Source of the DNA: Beaufortia kweichowensis
Taxonomy: Eukaryota > Chordata > Actinopteri > Cypriniformes > Gastromyzontidae
Direction of reading: 5' to 3'
DNA: 64,000 nt
NCBI GenBank assembly: GCA_019155185.1
Contig: CM032817.1
Span: 2,846,974-2,910,973 of the forward strand
The notes under the pieces: model-generated
The model's input: only the letters and a program-made list of their open reading frames with translations
What the model was told of the DNA's origin: nothing
Database searches by the model: none
Made by a program: the position numbers and the translations under genes
In this document: piece after piece, positions 37,046 through 48,600 of the stretch
Position numbering within the stretch: position 1 is the stretch's first letter
How the letters are laid out: every line of letters starts with the position of its first letter

Positions 37046-37073
37046 CGAGTGTAAAGACCTGCGACTCTACCTG
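37046..37073 (+). repeat. Short direct repeat flanking the APAF1-like exons, copy 1
   Basis: 28 bp including AAAGACCTGCGACTCTACCT, repeated at 38911-38938 with one mismatch. It stands just before the (TC)n tract and the APAF1-like exon pair. Confidence 0.75.
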
Positions 37074-37076
37074 AGT

Positions 37077-37078
<2 letters not shown>

Positions 37079-37131
<53 letters not shown>
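37079..37131 (+). repeat. (TC)n microsatellite acting as a polypyrimidine tract
   Basis: About 26 TC units ending directly in TAG before the APAF1-like exon. It sits where a splice acceptor tract would be. Confidence 0.9.
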
Positions 37132-37132
<1 letters not shown>

Positions 37133-37133
37133 G

Positions 37134-37243
37134 GTGTTGGAGATTCCATCTGGAAGGCCTTTAGCGCTCTTGGGTCACACCAAAACAGTTCACTGATGAC
37201 CGGTCAGACCCTCGTCACGTCTTCGGAGGACGCCACCCTCCGG
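37134..37243 (+). pseudogene. APAF1-like WD40 exon 1 of 2 (damaged)
   Basis: After the (TC)n-TAG acceptor the reading frame gives VLEIPSGRPLALLGHTKTVH, then two stops, and in a shifted frame TGQTLVTSSEDATLR before donor CCGG|GTACGC. The order matches one WD40 blade of vertebrate APAF1, the apoptosome scaffold that senses cytochrome c. A short deletion between VH and TGQ removed the blade centre. APAF1 is my best match by motif memory; another large WD40 protein is possible. Confidence 0.65.
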
Positions 37244-37518
37244 GTACGCGTGTCCTGCGGACGCACCCGTTTCTCGCGGACACGAACAAAAATAAGCAGC
37301 GTACCACGTTTAACATTGTTGTACATTCATTGCAAGGCATACGTTTGTAATGGTAATGTAAATCAAACATGGTCGTGTTGATAAAAATGTATTAGCAAGA
37401 TGAAATAACCAAGCTCACTCCTGGAAAGCCATAAATCTGAAGAACATTTTGTAATGGTATTTGAAACGCATGACACACACACACACGTTGAAACGGTTTG
37501 TGTTTTTTACTTCCGCAG

Positions 37519-37620
37519 GTACGGAAGCGGAGGAGCGGCGAGAGCCTCGTACCGGAGGGTCACACGGAGGCGGTCAGGAAGTTTCACTTGTTAAACTCCT
37601 CACGTTCACCTCCCGGCAAG
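37519..37620 (+). pseudogene. APAF1-like WD40 exon 2 of 2 (open, altered)
   Basis: Acceptor TTTTTTACTTCCGCAG and donor GGCAAG|GTCTAG bound 34 codons reading VRKRRSGESLVPEGHTEAVR and then KFHLLNSS. This follows directly from the preceding WD40 blade in APAF1 (V-W-K-W, then GHTE-V--F-LL-NS). Both conserved Trp codons TGG are now CGG (Arg). No further APAF1 exon was found, so this is a two-exon fragment with its intron kept. Confidence 0.65.
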
Positions 37621-38590
37621 GTCTAGTAACGGTCTAGTAACACTAAGTGTAACGTAACGTTAAGGAGATTGGTGTAAATGAGTGTTTTAGAAGGTCACGT
37701 GAGCGTTATAGGATTTGTGACCTTATTTTTAGTAGTCGACCGTTGTTAGTTTCATTCAGCGTTTGAGTAATTGATTTGTTGTCGACGTTATCAAAGCGAA
37801 ATCGTAGGGGGACGCTCACGGTCCGTTTTGTTTTTGCAGTGGTGGAGCTGCAGACTTTCTACACGAGGGGAGCCAATCTGAACGAAAGGGAGCCAATCAG
37901 AAGGAAATATGGTATATCTACAGATATTATATATCTGAAGAAAGAAGATAAAGGCGGACCGTGGGACAATTTGGGGCTCCCGCGCCTGTAATTTGTGTTC
38001 TTTTTTTGTAACGCTCAGGTTCGACGGAGGATCGTCGAAAGCGAGCCGTTTGTCTCCAAAATCACAAAATTTATAAGACTGAGAGTGTCCTGTTTGTTTC
38101 TTTGTTTGTTTCTTTGTTTGCAGTGGAGTTTAGAGCGAAACTAAGAGGATTCCGTGGTGGGAGAGCGGTGAAGCGTAAAGCGATAGGGGTGACCGCGAGC
38201 GATCGAGCGTGTCGTTTGAGAGTCGTACGTGTGGCGCGTAAGCACGTTAAGCAGGTTTGCCTCAGTCAGTGCTATAGTAGTCGTAGGTGGTCGAATGAAA
38301 GCCAATGTACTGTTAAACCAGACGAAGTGTGGATGAAGGTGAAATAAAGTGATAACGAAAGCCCGTGTCGTTATTATGATCAATGTAACTGTGAATGCCA
38401 ACGACTTTATGAGCGTTGGCGTTAATAAGAATGTATTAGTAGCAGAAGATGTGTTGTCGGTCAAAGGGCAGAACACATATATATACAGATATATATATAT
38501 ATACAACAGAATACATATATACAATGTGAGTAAATGTATGAAGGAACTAGCAAATAGCAAGGTGTATTGGAAAAGGAAGGGACGCGATTG
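37621..38590. other. Unassigned region right of the APAF1-like exons
   Basis: Contains acceptor-like TTTTTGCAG at about 37839 and TTTGTTTGCAG at 38113-38123, each followed by an open stretch (to 37991 and 38347). The proteins match nothing I recognise. An AT microsatellite is at 38475-38522. It could be more captured exons or chance. Confidence 0.4.
38475..38522 (+). repeat. (TA)n microsatellite
   Basis: Interrupted TATA/ATAC runs. Confidence 0.85.
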
Positions 38591-38690
38591 GACCACGTGG
38601 CTAGGGGCGCGCCATTGGCGGACGGGTTAACGAGGTAACGAGCGTCAGCCGAGGTAACGAGCGTCAGGTGAGGCGGCAGGTGTCGGCGAT
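38584..38690 (+). repeat. Dispersed repeat B, copy 1
   Basis: Contains GACCACGTGGCTAGGGGCGC and CGGACGGGTTAACGAGGTAA, found again at 39569-39650. GC- and CpG-rich. Copy 1 carries an additional internal repeat of GAGGTAACGAGCGTCA. Confidence 0.8.
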
Positions 38691-38780
38691 GGCGGTTGAC
38701 GAGGCGAGGCGGGCGATTGGCGGGGCGATGAGGGCCGAGGAGTACAAAAGCCATCAGTGGGGCTGAGCGGCAGCGATAGC

Positions 38781-38880
38781 GGCAGCCCTCCTCGGCAGCC
38801 CTCCTCGGCAGCCGTCCTCGGCAGCCGTCCTCGGCAGCCGTCCTCGGCAGCCGTCCTCGGCAGCCGTCGGCAGCCGTCCT
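38781..38880 (+). repeat. 13-bp GC-rich minisatellite
   Basis: Six full GGCAGCC(C/G)TCCTC units, then a 10-bp and a 12-bp partial unit, exactly filling 100 bp. The two leftmost units carry C and the rest G at the eighth position, showing spread of a variant. Translated ORFs here are repeat artefacts. Confidence 0.93.
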
Positions 38881-38910
38881 GCGTTCGCGCCGCATTTCGG
38901 TGAAGACAAG

Positions 38911-38938
38911 CGAGAGTAAAGACCTGCGACTCTACCTG
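38911..38938 (+). repeat. Short direct repeat flanking the APAF1-like exons, copy 2
   Basis: Partner of 37046-37073. The two copies bracket about 1.9 kb that includes the APAF1-like exons and the minisatellite. Confidence 0.75.
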
Positions 38939-39043
38939 CGCGACTCCACCGAGCAGCGACAACGAGCAGCGACCAGGTATCGCGCTCTGCGCTAGGCAAT
39001 GCCTTTCACGTGACTTTCTGTTGTGTGCCTCCCTCTTCCTACG

Positions 39044-39109
39044 CTCCACGCACTCTCAGCCTATCCTGTGACATATGTGATTACAGGGATAGGCTGAGAG
39101 TGCGTGGAG
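39044..39109. repeat. Perfect 23-bp inverted repeat with 20-bp loop
   Basis: Arm 39044-39066 and arm 39087-39109 are exact reverse complements. Imperfect pairing extends outward to roughly 39020 and 39136. It looks like a head-to-head junction of two copies of the same LINE segment, able to form a cruciform. Confidence 0.85.
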
Positions 39110-39780
39110 TTCACGAAGAGGGACACACACTCTGACCTGCACACCATTCACACCACCCCCACCCCTCCTCCGTCTCTCTACGTTTGTCACGCCACTCCTC
39201 ATCTCTCTCCATTGGCTACCGGTGGTGGCCCGCATTACATTAAAATCGTTAATGCTGACGTTAAAAACCATCACAAACTCCGCGCACCCGCGACTTCAAC
39301 TCGCTCCTACGTACACGCAACCCATCCAGAACCCTACGCTCAACCGATGAACGTCGACTGGTGGTACCGTCACAGAAAGGCACTGAATCTCTCTCTCTCT
39401 CTCGCTCTTTCTCCTTCTCTGTTCCCGGCTTGTGGAATAATCTCCCTAACGCAATCCAGTCTGCCACATCCCTCACCTCCTTTAAAAAACTACTAAAAAC
39501 ACACCTTTTCCACAAACACCTAACAACATAAAAAAAATAAATAAAACCTTTTCCTTCCTCTACAGGTATGGACCACGTGGCTAGGGGCGCACCACTGGCG
39601 GACGGGTTAACGAGGTAACGAGCGTCAGCCGAGGCAGCGGGTGTCGGCGGTGCACGACGTTGTAAACTTACTAAAGCACTTCTTTGTACTATTGCTGCCA
39701 CTTTTCATGTGTCGCTTCATTGTCTCCTAATATTTGTAACTCGCTTTGGATAAAAGCGTCAGCTAAATGTAAATGTCAAT
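39089..39780 (+). mobile_element. L2-type LINE 3' end (interrupted)
   Basis: Degraded ORF2 end with WWYRHRKALNLSLSLALSPS and broken PHPSPPLKNY-type ending, then tail sequence TTTTCCTTCCTCTACAGGTA (39549), ATTGTAAACTTACTAAAGCA (about 39660) and CGCTTTGGATAAAAGCGTC. The tail matches 23026-23195, except that 39569-39655 holds a copy of repeat B not present at the other site. Confidence 0.75.
39569..39650 (+). repeat. Dispersed repeat B, copy 2, nested in an L2 tail
   Basis: Matches 38587-38690 over GACCACGTGGCTAGGGGCGC and beyond. Its position inside an L2 tail shows that it arrived after that LINE, or by conversion. Confidence 0.75.
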
Positions 39781-40915
39781 GCAAACATCTTTACATCTAA
39801 TCATTTTTCAAATCACTGGGACATTTATATCATTGCACAAGCACTGTGCGTATGACAATAAAGACTTTGAACTTGAAAATTAAGGAGGAAATCCTTTTCT
39901 TCCTCTGACTACTTTAAATATCATAAAGTCACTTGTGCAATGGACGATTTACTTGGACAATGGACGAGCCAGATGGCTTGCGATTGTTTAAAAAAAAAAA
40001 AAAAATGCCATGTCCTATTGGTAATGTCCTATTAATCCTCACAAACAAAACATAGATGACTCATATAAACGCAATCCTAAAGTAACGATGCCGATTTAGT
40101 CATTTCGTAGCCAGATTGTATCCGTCACGTTAAGACTGTTCGTGACTGGCTATGCCGACAGTCAAAGCACAGCAGAACATCTTTTTACACTCCGTTACGG
40201 ACGATTAACTAAATATTACGAACCGGTGTACGGTTCTACATTTCATCACAAAACATTTCAAAACAACTCTTACAGAGTTCCACTTTGGAAAGAGGAAGTC
40301 AGTCCCAATGCATTCAAAGTAACGGGCAAACTGGAACTGGTGTGACCAGATCTCCAAACCACTAGACAAGAAAAAGCACGAATAACCAATCACCAACAGA
40401 GACAAGAATGACTATTTCATAGATACATATACATTACGTCTGACAAAACAATACCTTTTGTTATTACGCGACCCTCTGAAATACTTGATTCCGATTGGCC
40501 GGGTATTATTCCCTAACGACGACCGGTCGACTTTATCTTGAAAATACTTTTAATTACGAACATTTGACAGAATGTGATATACAGTAGTTTGGTTACTCGT
40601 TTTTCTCCCCGATTGATTATTTTTATTGATTATTAAAAATGTTATTGATTATGCGGTAAACGTACAGTGTAAAACACATTTCGTAAGAAGAATGTGACAA
40701 ATACGACAAACAACCGATGGTCTTTAAAGCGGAAGCGCGAACAAACCGAGTGAAAATAATTGCTTACGGATGGCTTTGCGCAACATTGAGAAGCAGGCTG
40801 AGCTTCTACGGTATGATTATTACTGGCCTGAACAATCAATTACCTTTAGCTGAACAACTAGAGAACAATTTTTCCTATTTCGCAGCGTTCATACCTAGGA
40901 CACCTTAAATGAACA
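39781..40915. other. Intergenic, no gene recognised
   Basis: Includes an A-run near 39990-40005. No gene was supported. Confidence 0.6.
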
Positions 40916-43261
40916 CGCTCTTAAAAATTGTCCCGTTAAAAAACAGCAAGTAACTGGCAGCGCGGTTGCCAGCAAGTTACCGTTAAACTAACAATGTCTT
41001 GCTGTTGTTGAAATATACAGTTTGTTACTGTTTTTGTAAATACACGATAATGCCGTTATTTTCTACATTAACAGTAAATTACAACTCCATTATTCTCATT
41101 TCAAATGCTGTTATACTCTGAATTTTATATTTGTGGATTACAGAAATAATTAACACCGACAAACAAGTTAGGGTTTGTTTAAACGCTCTTTATTCCTATT
41201 CAACATCAGATTAACACAGGCAAAAAGTACAGGCGGATATATCGTAATATTCTGTGCATGAACTGTGGTGCGACGAAAAGCACACATGCCTTACCTTTAC
41301 GTACAACACTAATGTAGCGTGAAATCGGGCTTAAAAAACAGCCTACGACAGTGTCGGTGTTGAAAACCAAGCAAGTCCTTAAAATGATTCGGTAACAAAT
41401 TAAAATAGTTAAGGCTTCGACAAACACCAGCCCTTTTGGAATATGACAACAGTTTATAAAACACAAGCCAGTGTAAAAAAACAGCCAACAAACTGTTTAT
41501 AGAAATAAACACGTGAATTAACACCAACGCGTGTATTTCAAGGAAATACAAAAGCTTTTGTACAGTAGACAATAAAATGTTTAAAAAGATGCCACTTACC
41601 AAAATTTAGTGCGTTACTGACAGGTCTTACATATCCCACACTGAATAAGCTAGCTGAATATAAGACGGCTGGACACTCCAGTGCCTGTAACTCCGTGTCT
41701 TCAATCAGGATATTGACACCATCTATTCTAATGCTGGCTCTTCACATCAAGGGTGCACCATGTCAAATTCTTGTTCACGTTACCTTTGCTGAGTCCTCTA
41801 AAAAAAAAATGCAAAACACCTGTATTTAACATGCCTATTGGATATTTAATATAAAATGGCCCTTAAATTAAAGGGATATTTTACAATGAAAATTACATTT
41901 TTCCCCCCCTGCATTTTTACATAAACAAAGAACAGACAGTAGAGAAACTTGCTATTTTCTCAAAATAAAGATTTTTAGGCAGAAAAATTAGCAGCTCAGC
42001 ATTGGTCTTCTGATCGACAAAACCAGGAAAAACAAAGTTATTGATTTAATATTCATTTTTACACTAAATAATTAACATTTCAAGTTGTTGATGGAAGTGT
42101 AAAGAAAAAACATTTATCGTACCTTCTGTGTTTGTATCAGTATGTCCTTTAATGTGCTTAAAGTGCTCAGCACTTCACTTTGGCTTCCACATCCAGCCTG
42201 ATTTAGCATGTCCTTAAAATCCCTCCCAGAACAGGCATCTTTAACACAAAGAACAAAGGCCCTGTGTACAATAATACATTTTCAGCTAAAAATGCACTGA
42301 CACGTGATCACCAAATACATTTCTACATTTAAACATTAGCTTTAGATTGTAAGCATTAATATGCACTATATGCTTATAAATCAAACCTATACTACTCTCT
42401 ATAATGCTAATATCACATATTCGCAAGAAATACTACGTATATGCATTAACCGTTATCACGTATTTGTACAACAGTCTCTGTGTCACAAACGTGTACTACA
42501 TTTGTTTACCGACTAAGTGCAACCTATATTGCACGAACATTGCAACAAGTAATGTATAAAACAGTAAATGTCTACACAAACATTAAACACGTGTATAACA
42601 TTAGCCGTTTAGGCGCTAATCACAAACAGCGATCTACACATCAACAGAAACTAGTTAACTTAAACGACATATGAATTACTCACCACGCTGGGAATACATA
42701 GTTCCAAGTTATAGTTTCAAACTGAAATTGTTAAAAAGGTTCAATGAAGTTTAACGTGATAACAACATGGCTTTCTCTCTCAGTGTTTTCTACACGCCCA
42801 CCGTACCAGCGTCCTTAAAGGTGCAGCACCAACATTAAACAAATAAATACAGATCTACTCACCCACTGACTGACCGCGGAGAGGAAACACTACGATAGAC
42901 AATAAAATGTACTTCCGTTAGGTCAATTTAATGCTGGCTGTCGTGTTTTATTGTGTGCCCAAAGTATAATTCGTTTGTAATGAAGAAATCGCTCTATTTC
43001 TGTAACTTACCAGAGAAACGCGGGACATTTCTTTCACCGTTGGAATTCAAAAAGCGCCTCGTGAATGACGTAGCCACAGAGAATATGGTATAAAACTGTT
43101 AATTTACAGTAACGTGCTGTTTTTTGTTCCACCGCTGATCTGAAGTGAACGAGTCTTCCCACAATGCACTGTAAATAACAGCGACTTACTTACTGCTATT
43201 GCACAAAAACGGAATTTTAATGTTAAATTTCCATGTAAATTTACAGCAATTTTTTACAGTG
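40916..43261. mobile_element. Probable DNA transposon (about 2.3 kb) with ACTGTAAAAAATTGCTGTAA-type ends
   Basis: The left end has TTAAAAATTGTCCCGTTAAA, then CAGCAAGTAACTGGCAGC; the right end has CATGTAAATTTACAGCAATT and TTTTTACAGTGC. These resemble inverted ends of an abundant fish DNA-element family. The interior has minus-strand open pieces (41309-41602, 41206-41466) that I cannot assign, so an old autonomous copy is possible but unproven. The left boundary is approximate. Confidence 0.5.
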
Positions 43262-46021
43262 CGAAACAGGGAATAATAAATGGTTTGAGATTATGAAACG
43301 CCCCATCCGAACTGTGTGCAGATGACAATGTGTGAAACGGGAAAATAGACAACATTGACAGGAAAGGCACCGTCCCTAAACGTGCAAGTGTCTCATGGGG
43401 TCGGACAGGCTCCGAGTCACCAAAGCGGATGTGCGGATCTCGCGGCGTTTAAATCTCCGTAGCGGTCAGAAGTCTTTCGTCTGACGGCAACGTGACATCT
43501 TTTGGAGCGACTCGAAGGCTCTCGAACAATCTAATGTGATACAGACGCATTAGGTCAATTTACATTTACTTCGGTTTGCTTTCGTTCAGACCGAAGCAGT
43601 AACCTGACTTTTTGAAACAAGGCACCAATGGCTTCTTTTTATTTTGTGAAATCTGACTTACAGACGTCGATAAAGCGATCGCCGTTCGCCTTTATCGAGC
43701 GTAAATAAGGCAAAGGATCAAATTCGTACTCGGATCCTAAGCCCGTATCGTAAGAGAATAAAAACCCAACACGATGCTAACGTATTAACGTGTTTGTAAC
43801 GAACACAAATGTTCTGTGAGGAATAGTTTTCCAATGACTTTAGACACGACTCTCGGGCAATACGCAACATTTTAAAAAAAGACAAACGCGCACTTTGGAT
43901 TAATAATTTCTAATATAAGCTCACATATTTCATTATTAGGATATTTCTGCATGCGTCTAATTTATTTGTGAGAAAATGACTTTTTAAGGTCAAGTTGACT
44001 TGCGCGAGCCTGTTAGGAGCGGTTGTTATCGAGTAATAATAAAAGTCATTTTCAACAACTATCTGAAGATAGTAACGCTCAAACTGGCATGTCTCAAAAC
44101 TTGAAAACAACACTAAGCCCACCACCAAACAGGCTTGACCGAAAAATGCCTAAAATATTGAGCGTAAATGTCGTCTGCTGACATTTAACAAGGAGGTTCA
44201 GATAAGGTCCGTCGGCTGCATCGAGTATGGGATCGTAGGGCAGAGGGCTCGGCCTCGATTTGAAAACTCCAGGAAATGAAAGAAGCCTTGCAGATGCAAT
44301 CCGGCACACGTTCATGTGGTAAATAGAACACCGAATGTGTGATGTGATAAACACTAACCAAGGTTCGGTTTTTTAAGTTACTACTTTTTTATTTAATATT
44401 TTCTACATAAACCACTCTAAACCATTCTATATAACATAAAAAAGCACGCATCTTTCTCATAACTTAATAAATAAACACATTTTCGTAACTTAATCTCATC
44501 ATTTTTACGACTACTTTAATGCTTCTAATCAAATTTTAAGACTTAAGCATAGATCTCCCCGACGGAAGAAAGACTAAAGGCCCATTCGTACCGGTTCGAT
44601 CGACATTTCGTCAGATTGGGGGATAAATAAATCTATAGTAAACTAAAGCACTTAAAAAAAAGGAAAGCAAAAAACAATATTGGTTAGTGTTCGGTTTAAT
44701 GATTGTGTGGATGTAAATTATGAAATATTTTCACACAAAAGGCTTCACATCTCTTGTCTCCCTGAAACAGAAACTGCATAAATCCTGTTCAGTTGCGTTC
44801 ACGTGGCACCACATACTAAGGAAATTTCACACCGTTTGAATGGCGTTAACATTTTATTGCTTTTTTATTTGCATCGAAGAGATATAGAACAGGATTTAAG
44901 ACGAGCAAAGCCAAACCTGCTGTACTTTATCTCCGATGAAGCGAACGCTAACGATATTTTGTTTCGTTTCTCGGAAAGGCGACCGATCGATCCGTGACGA
45001 TCCGACAAACGCTGACGTTCCATTAATAAACAACAGCTTTTATTTACTTTAGGCGTATATTTAAATGTAAGCTTCATACTCAAAGGGCTCGGAATGTATC
45101 TAAAGACAATCCGTAAGAGCATAAACCTCAACATCAGCTTCTAACAGGCTCACGTTATTGCCCGGATAACTGCGTACGGGGGAGTGCGAAAGTGTCAACA
45201 GCTGCCGCATGATCGTTTTATTCCGAGAGTCTGAAATGAGAAAATAACAGTGCTCGAGTTACTGTGACATTCACTAAAATCACTGACTTGGGGGAAATTT
45301 AGCAACATTCACAGTTATATGACATTAAAATGATGCGGTACGGAGAAAAAATAAGCCGGTGCCTCTGGAAACAGAGACGGTGTGCCGTTTCAGACAAACA
45401 GCCCTGCTGTCTGCTGATCGATTATCTGCACGTACATACGCGATTCATCAGACACCGGCAAATTGCCAACGTCTTGAGTTATCCGTTCAAAGACGGTCCT
45501 TTTAATATATAGCAGAATAAGAGCTTGACGAGTGCCGATCTAATGCATTTTCGAGAAACGAGCCAATCGATATGTCGGATGAGTTTAAGCCCCGCCCACT
45601 CTCTGAAGCGCTCCACTTTATTGGAAAGCATGAAACTTAACACAACGTGCCACATTTTCCTTACTACAAGATAAGTACTATTGCCTTCGTCGGAATACGC
45701 ATTGTGGGAAATAGTACTCGGGCTAAAAGACGGATTTAGATTCTTCGACGATAAGGAGACTTATTTCCCTTGATCCCAGTTTCACAGCTGTTACGATCAG
45801 CAGTGTACAGCACAAAGCTTCACAGATCAAGCTTTAAGATATGCATGAAAGGCAAATAATAATTACAAACTTCCTGCCAATAATTATTAGTGCTACACAT
45901 GTTTGAAGTGAAAACACTACTCTGGTAATTGTTTTAGCTTTGCAGACTGTGTGCTGCCAACATTTAACATTCAAGCCACATTTTGTAGTATGCTGACTAC
46001 AAGCAGATTAATATTATCAAT

Positions 46022-46022
46022 T

Positions 46023-46056
<34 letters not shown>
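46022..46056 (+). repeat. (ATCA)n microsatellite
   Basis: About eight ATCA units. Confidence 0.93.
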
Positions 46057-46962
46057 TTTAAGCCTAATTTGTTCTCAGACACTGCAGCTTTATAAATTAA
46101 ATATATTATTACCGTTTCTCAAGCAGTATAATGACTGTCTGAGAGAGTGTTTTACTGCGTAATGCTGATGGTGGTTGCATTATCATAAGAATGAGCTGGT
46201 GATTTTTCTTCCTTCTGACGAAATAGAAAACACTAACAAAAAGAGTAAAAAGGACCATGTCGGTGGGCTGCGTATCAGTTTCACCCGTCGAGCGCCCGAG
46301 AACACAATACAGAGCTGCAATTCAGCGGCACGCGAGGAGATAAATCCAGAACAATACTGCTGAATGCAGAGTATCTCCAACAAGCTCATACGTAATCCAC
46401 CGTGACAAAAGCCAACAAAATCCAAGCAACATAAGGGTTGCAAACAAAAGACTATGAAAAACGAGTATACAATATGCAGCAAACAGACGGTTTTTCATTG
46501 CTTCCTTCACAATTCATAATGTAGATGATGAATGTGTGGGGTAAAGGCTGTTGTTGTCGTCAAAAAGCCCTGACTACTAGTTAAAACTGTGTGTAACATT
46601 CTGCTACAGTGCAATGATTTACAACACATAAGAAACATGTTGGAAATACGGGTCCAAGGAAACCTACAAGAGAAAGCAAAACAGAGAAAGGGATGAGTAA
46701 AGAAACTGGACATGATGTGCAGAATCATTTCCTATATGAACTCCGTTACACATCCTCCTGATGCCCGATTACATCCAGTCTGCACTATAACTTTACTTTA
46801 CTGTAACTCATCTTCGCACTCTCTCGATTTCTCGACAGAAAACATACTCAATAAAAATATATAAATATCACACAAACACAACTGTGAATCTCAAAACACT
46901 TAAACAATTAATGAAAGACTCGAGGCAGCAGAGCTTTATAGCTACATCTATATATCTGACTT

Positions 46963-46964
<2 letters not shown>

Positions 46965-46994
<30 letters not shown>
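46965..46994 (+). repeat. (TA)n microsatellite
   Basis: Fifteen TA units. Confidence 0.93.
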
Positions 46995-46997
<3 letters not shown>

Positions 46998-47245
46998 AGC
47001 AGATCTGAACACAGTGAGAGAGGTCAGAGGTCGATGAGGAAGCACACGGTTTTGTACCATACTTCGACCACAAGAGCACCAACACCAAATACCACGTGAT
47101 GGCACTTCATTGTCAGGTTACGATGTACTACATTACAAAAGAAGAGAGATAGTTTATTTTAAAGGAAATTAAATGATAACAAACCAAAACCACTCAACCG
47201 TGAGAACAAGTAGCCCAGAAAAGGCTCAACCCATGACCGATATCT

Positions 47246-47537
47246 GGGCGATTCCATGTAAATGTCAACCTTACCAAAGTTTTTTTTATCATACTCAGAT
47301 GTTAATATTTGGTGGTTTAATGTGAGGTCTCAAAGTTTTAAAAGCATTACTTTAAGTGTAAAGCATGATTTTCCATAGTCAGCTAAAGTGCTGTTTTCAA
47401 AATTGTCAGTCCATTCTCCTTATTATGGGGAAATTAATATTTAAATAAAATAAATATTTCATGTTCTTTGAAGAGATTGTCTAAGAATTTATTCATTTTT
47501 GACTGAAAATGTCATGTCCATAATGCTAGAATTGCCC
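47246..47537 (+). mobile_element. MITE family A, copy 3 (292 bp)
   Basis: Starts GGGCGATTCCATGTAAATG and ends CTAGAATTGCCC. It shares with copy 1 ATGTCAACCTT, TTAATATTTGGTGGTTTAA-like and CATAGTCA segments, and has internal deletions. This copy is AT-rich and less CpG-rich than copy 1. Confidence 0.7.
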
Positions 47538-48533
47538 AACTAAAAAAGCATCCACACCAATGTATGACAACATCATGTATGTTGTCGTCATGCGTGCTGT
47601 AGTTTCACATTTTGAATGTGCAAGCCAATTAAGTTTAATAGGAGTTGGCAAGACGGGGATACGACACGTGGAGTAGAGAATCAATTAAAAGTTGCAAAGA
47701 ACAGAGAACACGGAGAGGATTTATAGGCAAATATAAACGAGACGATGTTCAAACAGAAGTGTTAAAATACCACTATACGAAGACACCAAAAAACACAACA
47801 CGTACTAAGAGAGAAAGAGATTTACCAACACCGGGAAAGCAAACTCGACGACAACAGAGGTGTCAGGATCCAAACACCTTGCTCTGACACAAAACAACAA
47901 GTGACACAATCATGTCACAGACACTATAAACAACCTCACAGCATTGACAGACAGGTAAACCATTTCTAAATGTAAGCAGTAAGACAAAAACCAAACTTCA
48001 GTGGTAAAACACTCCGGCATACATTAACTTCAAACATATTTAAAATCGCTCATGTTCATAAGCAAACGCATCAGGAATCAACAAATCTACAGTTTTAAAC
48101 GCCTCCGTCATTCTCTGTGGCAGGAGGGATTCGTAAGCCAACGAGAACAGAGGTAGGTAGAAACCTCCGGCGATATTAAACCCACATCTCGTAATCGGCC
48201 AAAGAGGAAGAAGAAATGTATAAAGCAGTAACGTGATTATCAGGGACAAGATGTGTGTGTCTTAGTTACATGTTTCTCTAAATTCAGCTGAAATTAGCTG
48301 CAGCATTTTAAAAGGGGGAATTGATATGAAGCAGCTTTGAAAGTGAACAGAAGTCAGAAACGTCCACTTAAAATGAATATCCCTTAGGATTGTTAATTCA
48401 CTTAGAAATTATTAATGTTTCACCTTGTTTCAGTGACTTATTGATGTCTTAATAAGGTAAACAAAAAAATTAACAGTAGAAAAAAAGTGGAAAAAAATGA
48501 TGAAACGCATGATTTATTAATCATTAAGCCATG

Positions 48534-48548
48534 TGAGAGAGAGAGATG

Positions 48549-48584
<36 letters not shown>

Positions 48585-48600
48585 CGAGAGCGAGCGAGAG
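48534..48600 (+). repeat. (GA)n microsatellite
   Basis: Interrupted GA run ending in GCGA units. Confidence 0.93.

Larger units (their letters stand above)
43262..47245. other. Intergenic, no gene recognised
   Basis: Holds an ATCA microsatellite (46022-46056) and a TA tract (46965-46994). CpG-rich around 43400-43800. No gene was supported. Confidence 0.6.

Noticed and set aside
37670..37740. GHVSVI-like peptide that might be another WD40 exon
   Set aside because: No splice site pair and only six residues of weak resemblance.
38102..38347. 81-codon frame after an acceptor-like site
   Set aside because: No family recognised and basic composition; kept only as part of an unassigned region.
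38461..39049. Overlapping minus-strand frames of 81-144 codons
   Set aside because: They run through the 13-bp minisatellite and repeat B, and have no domain.
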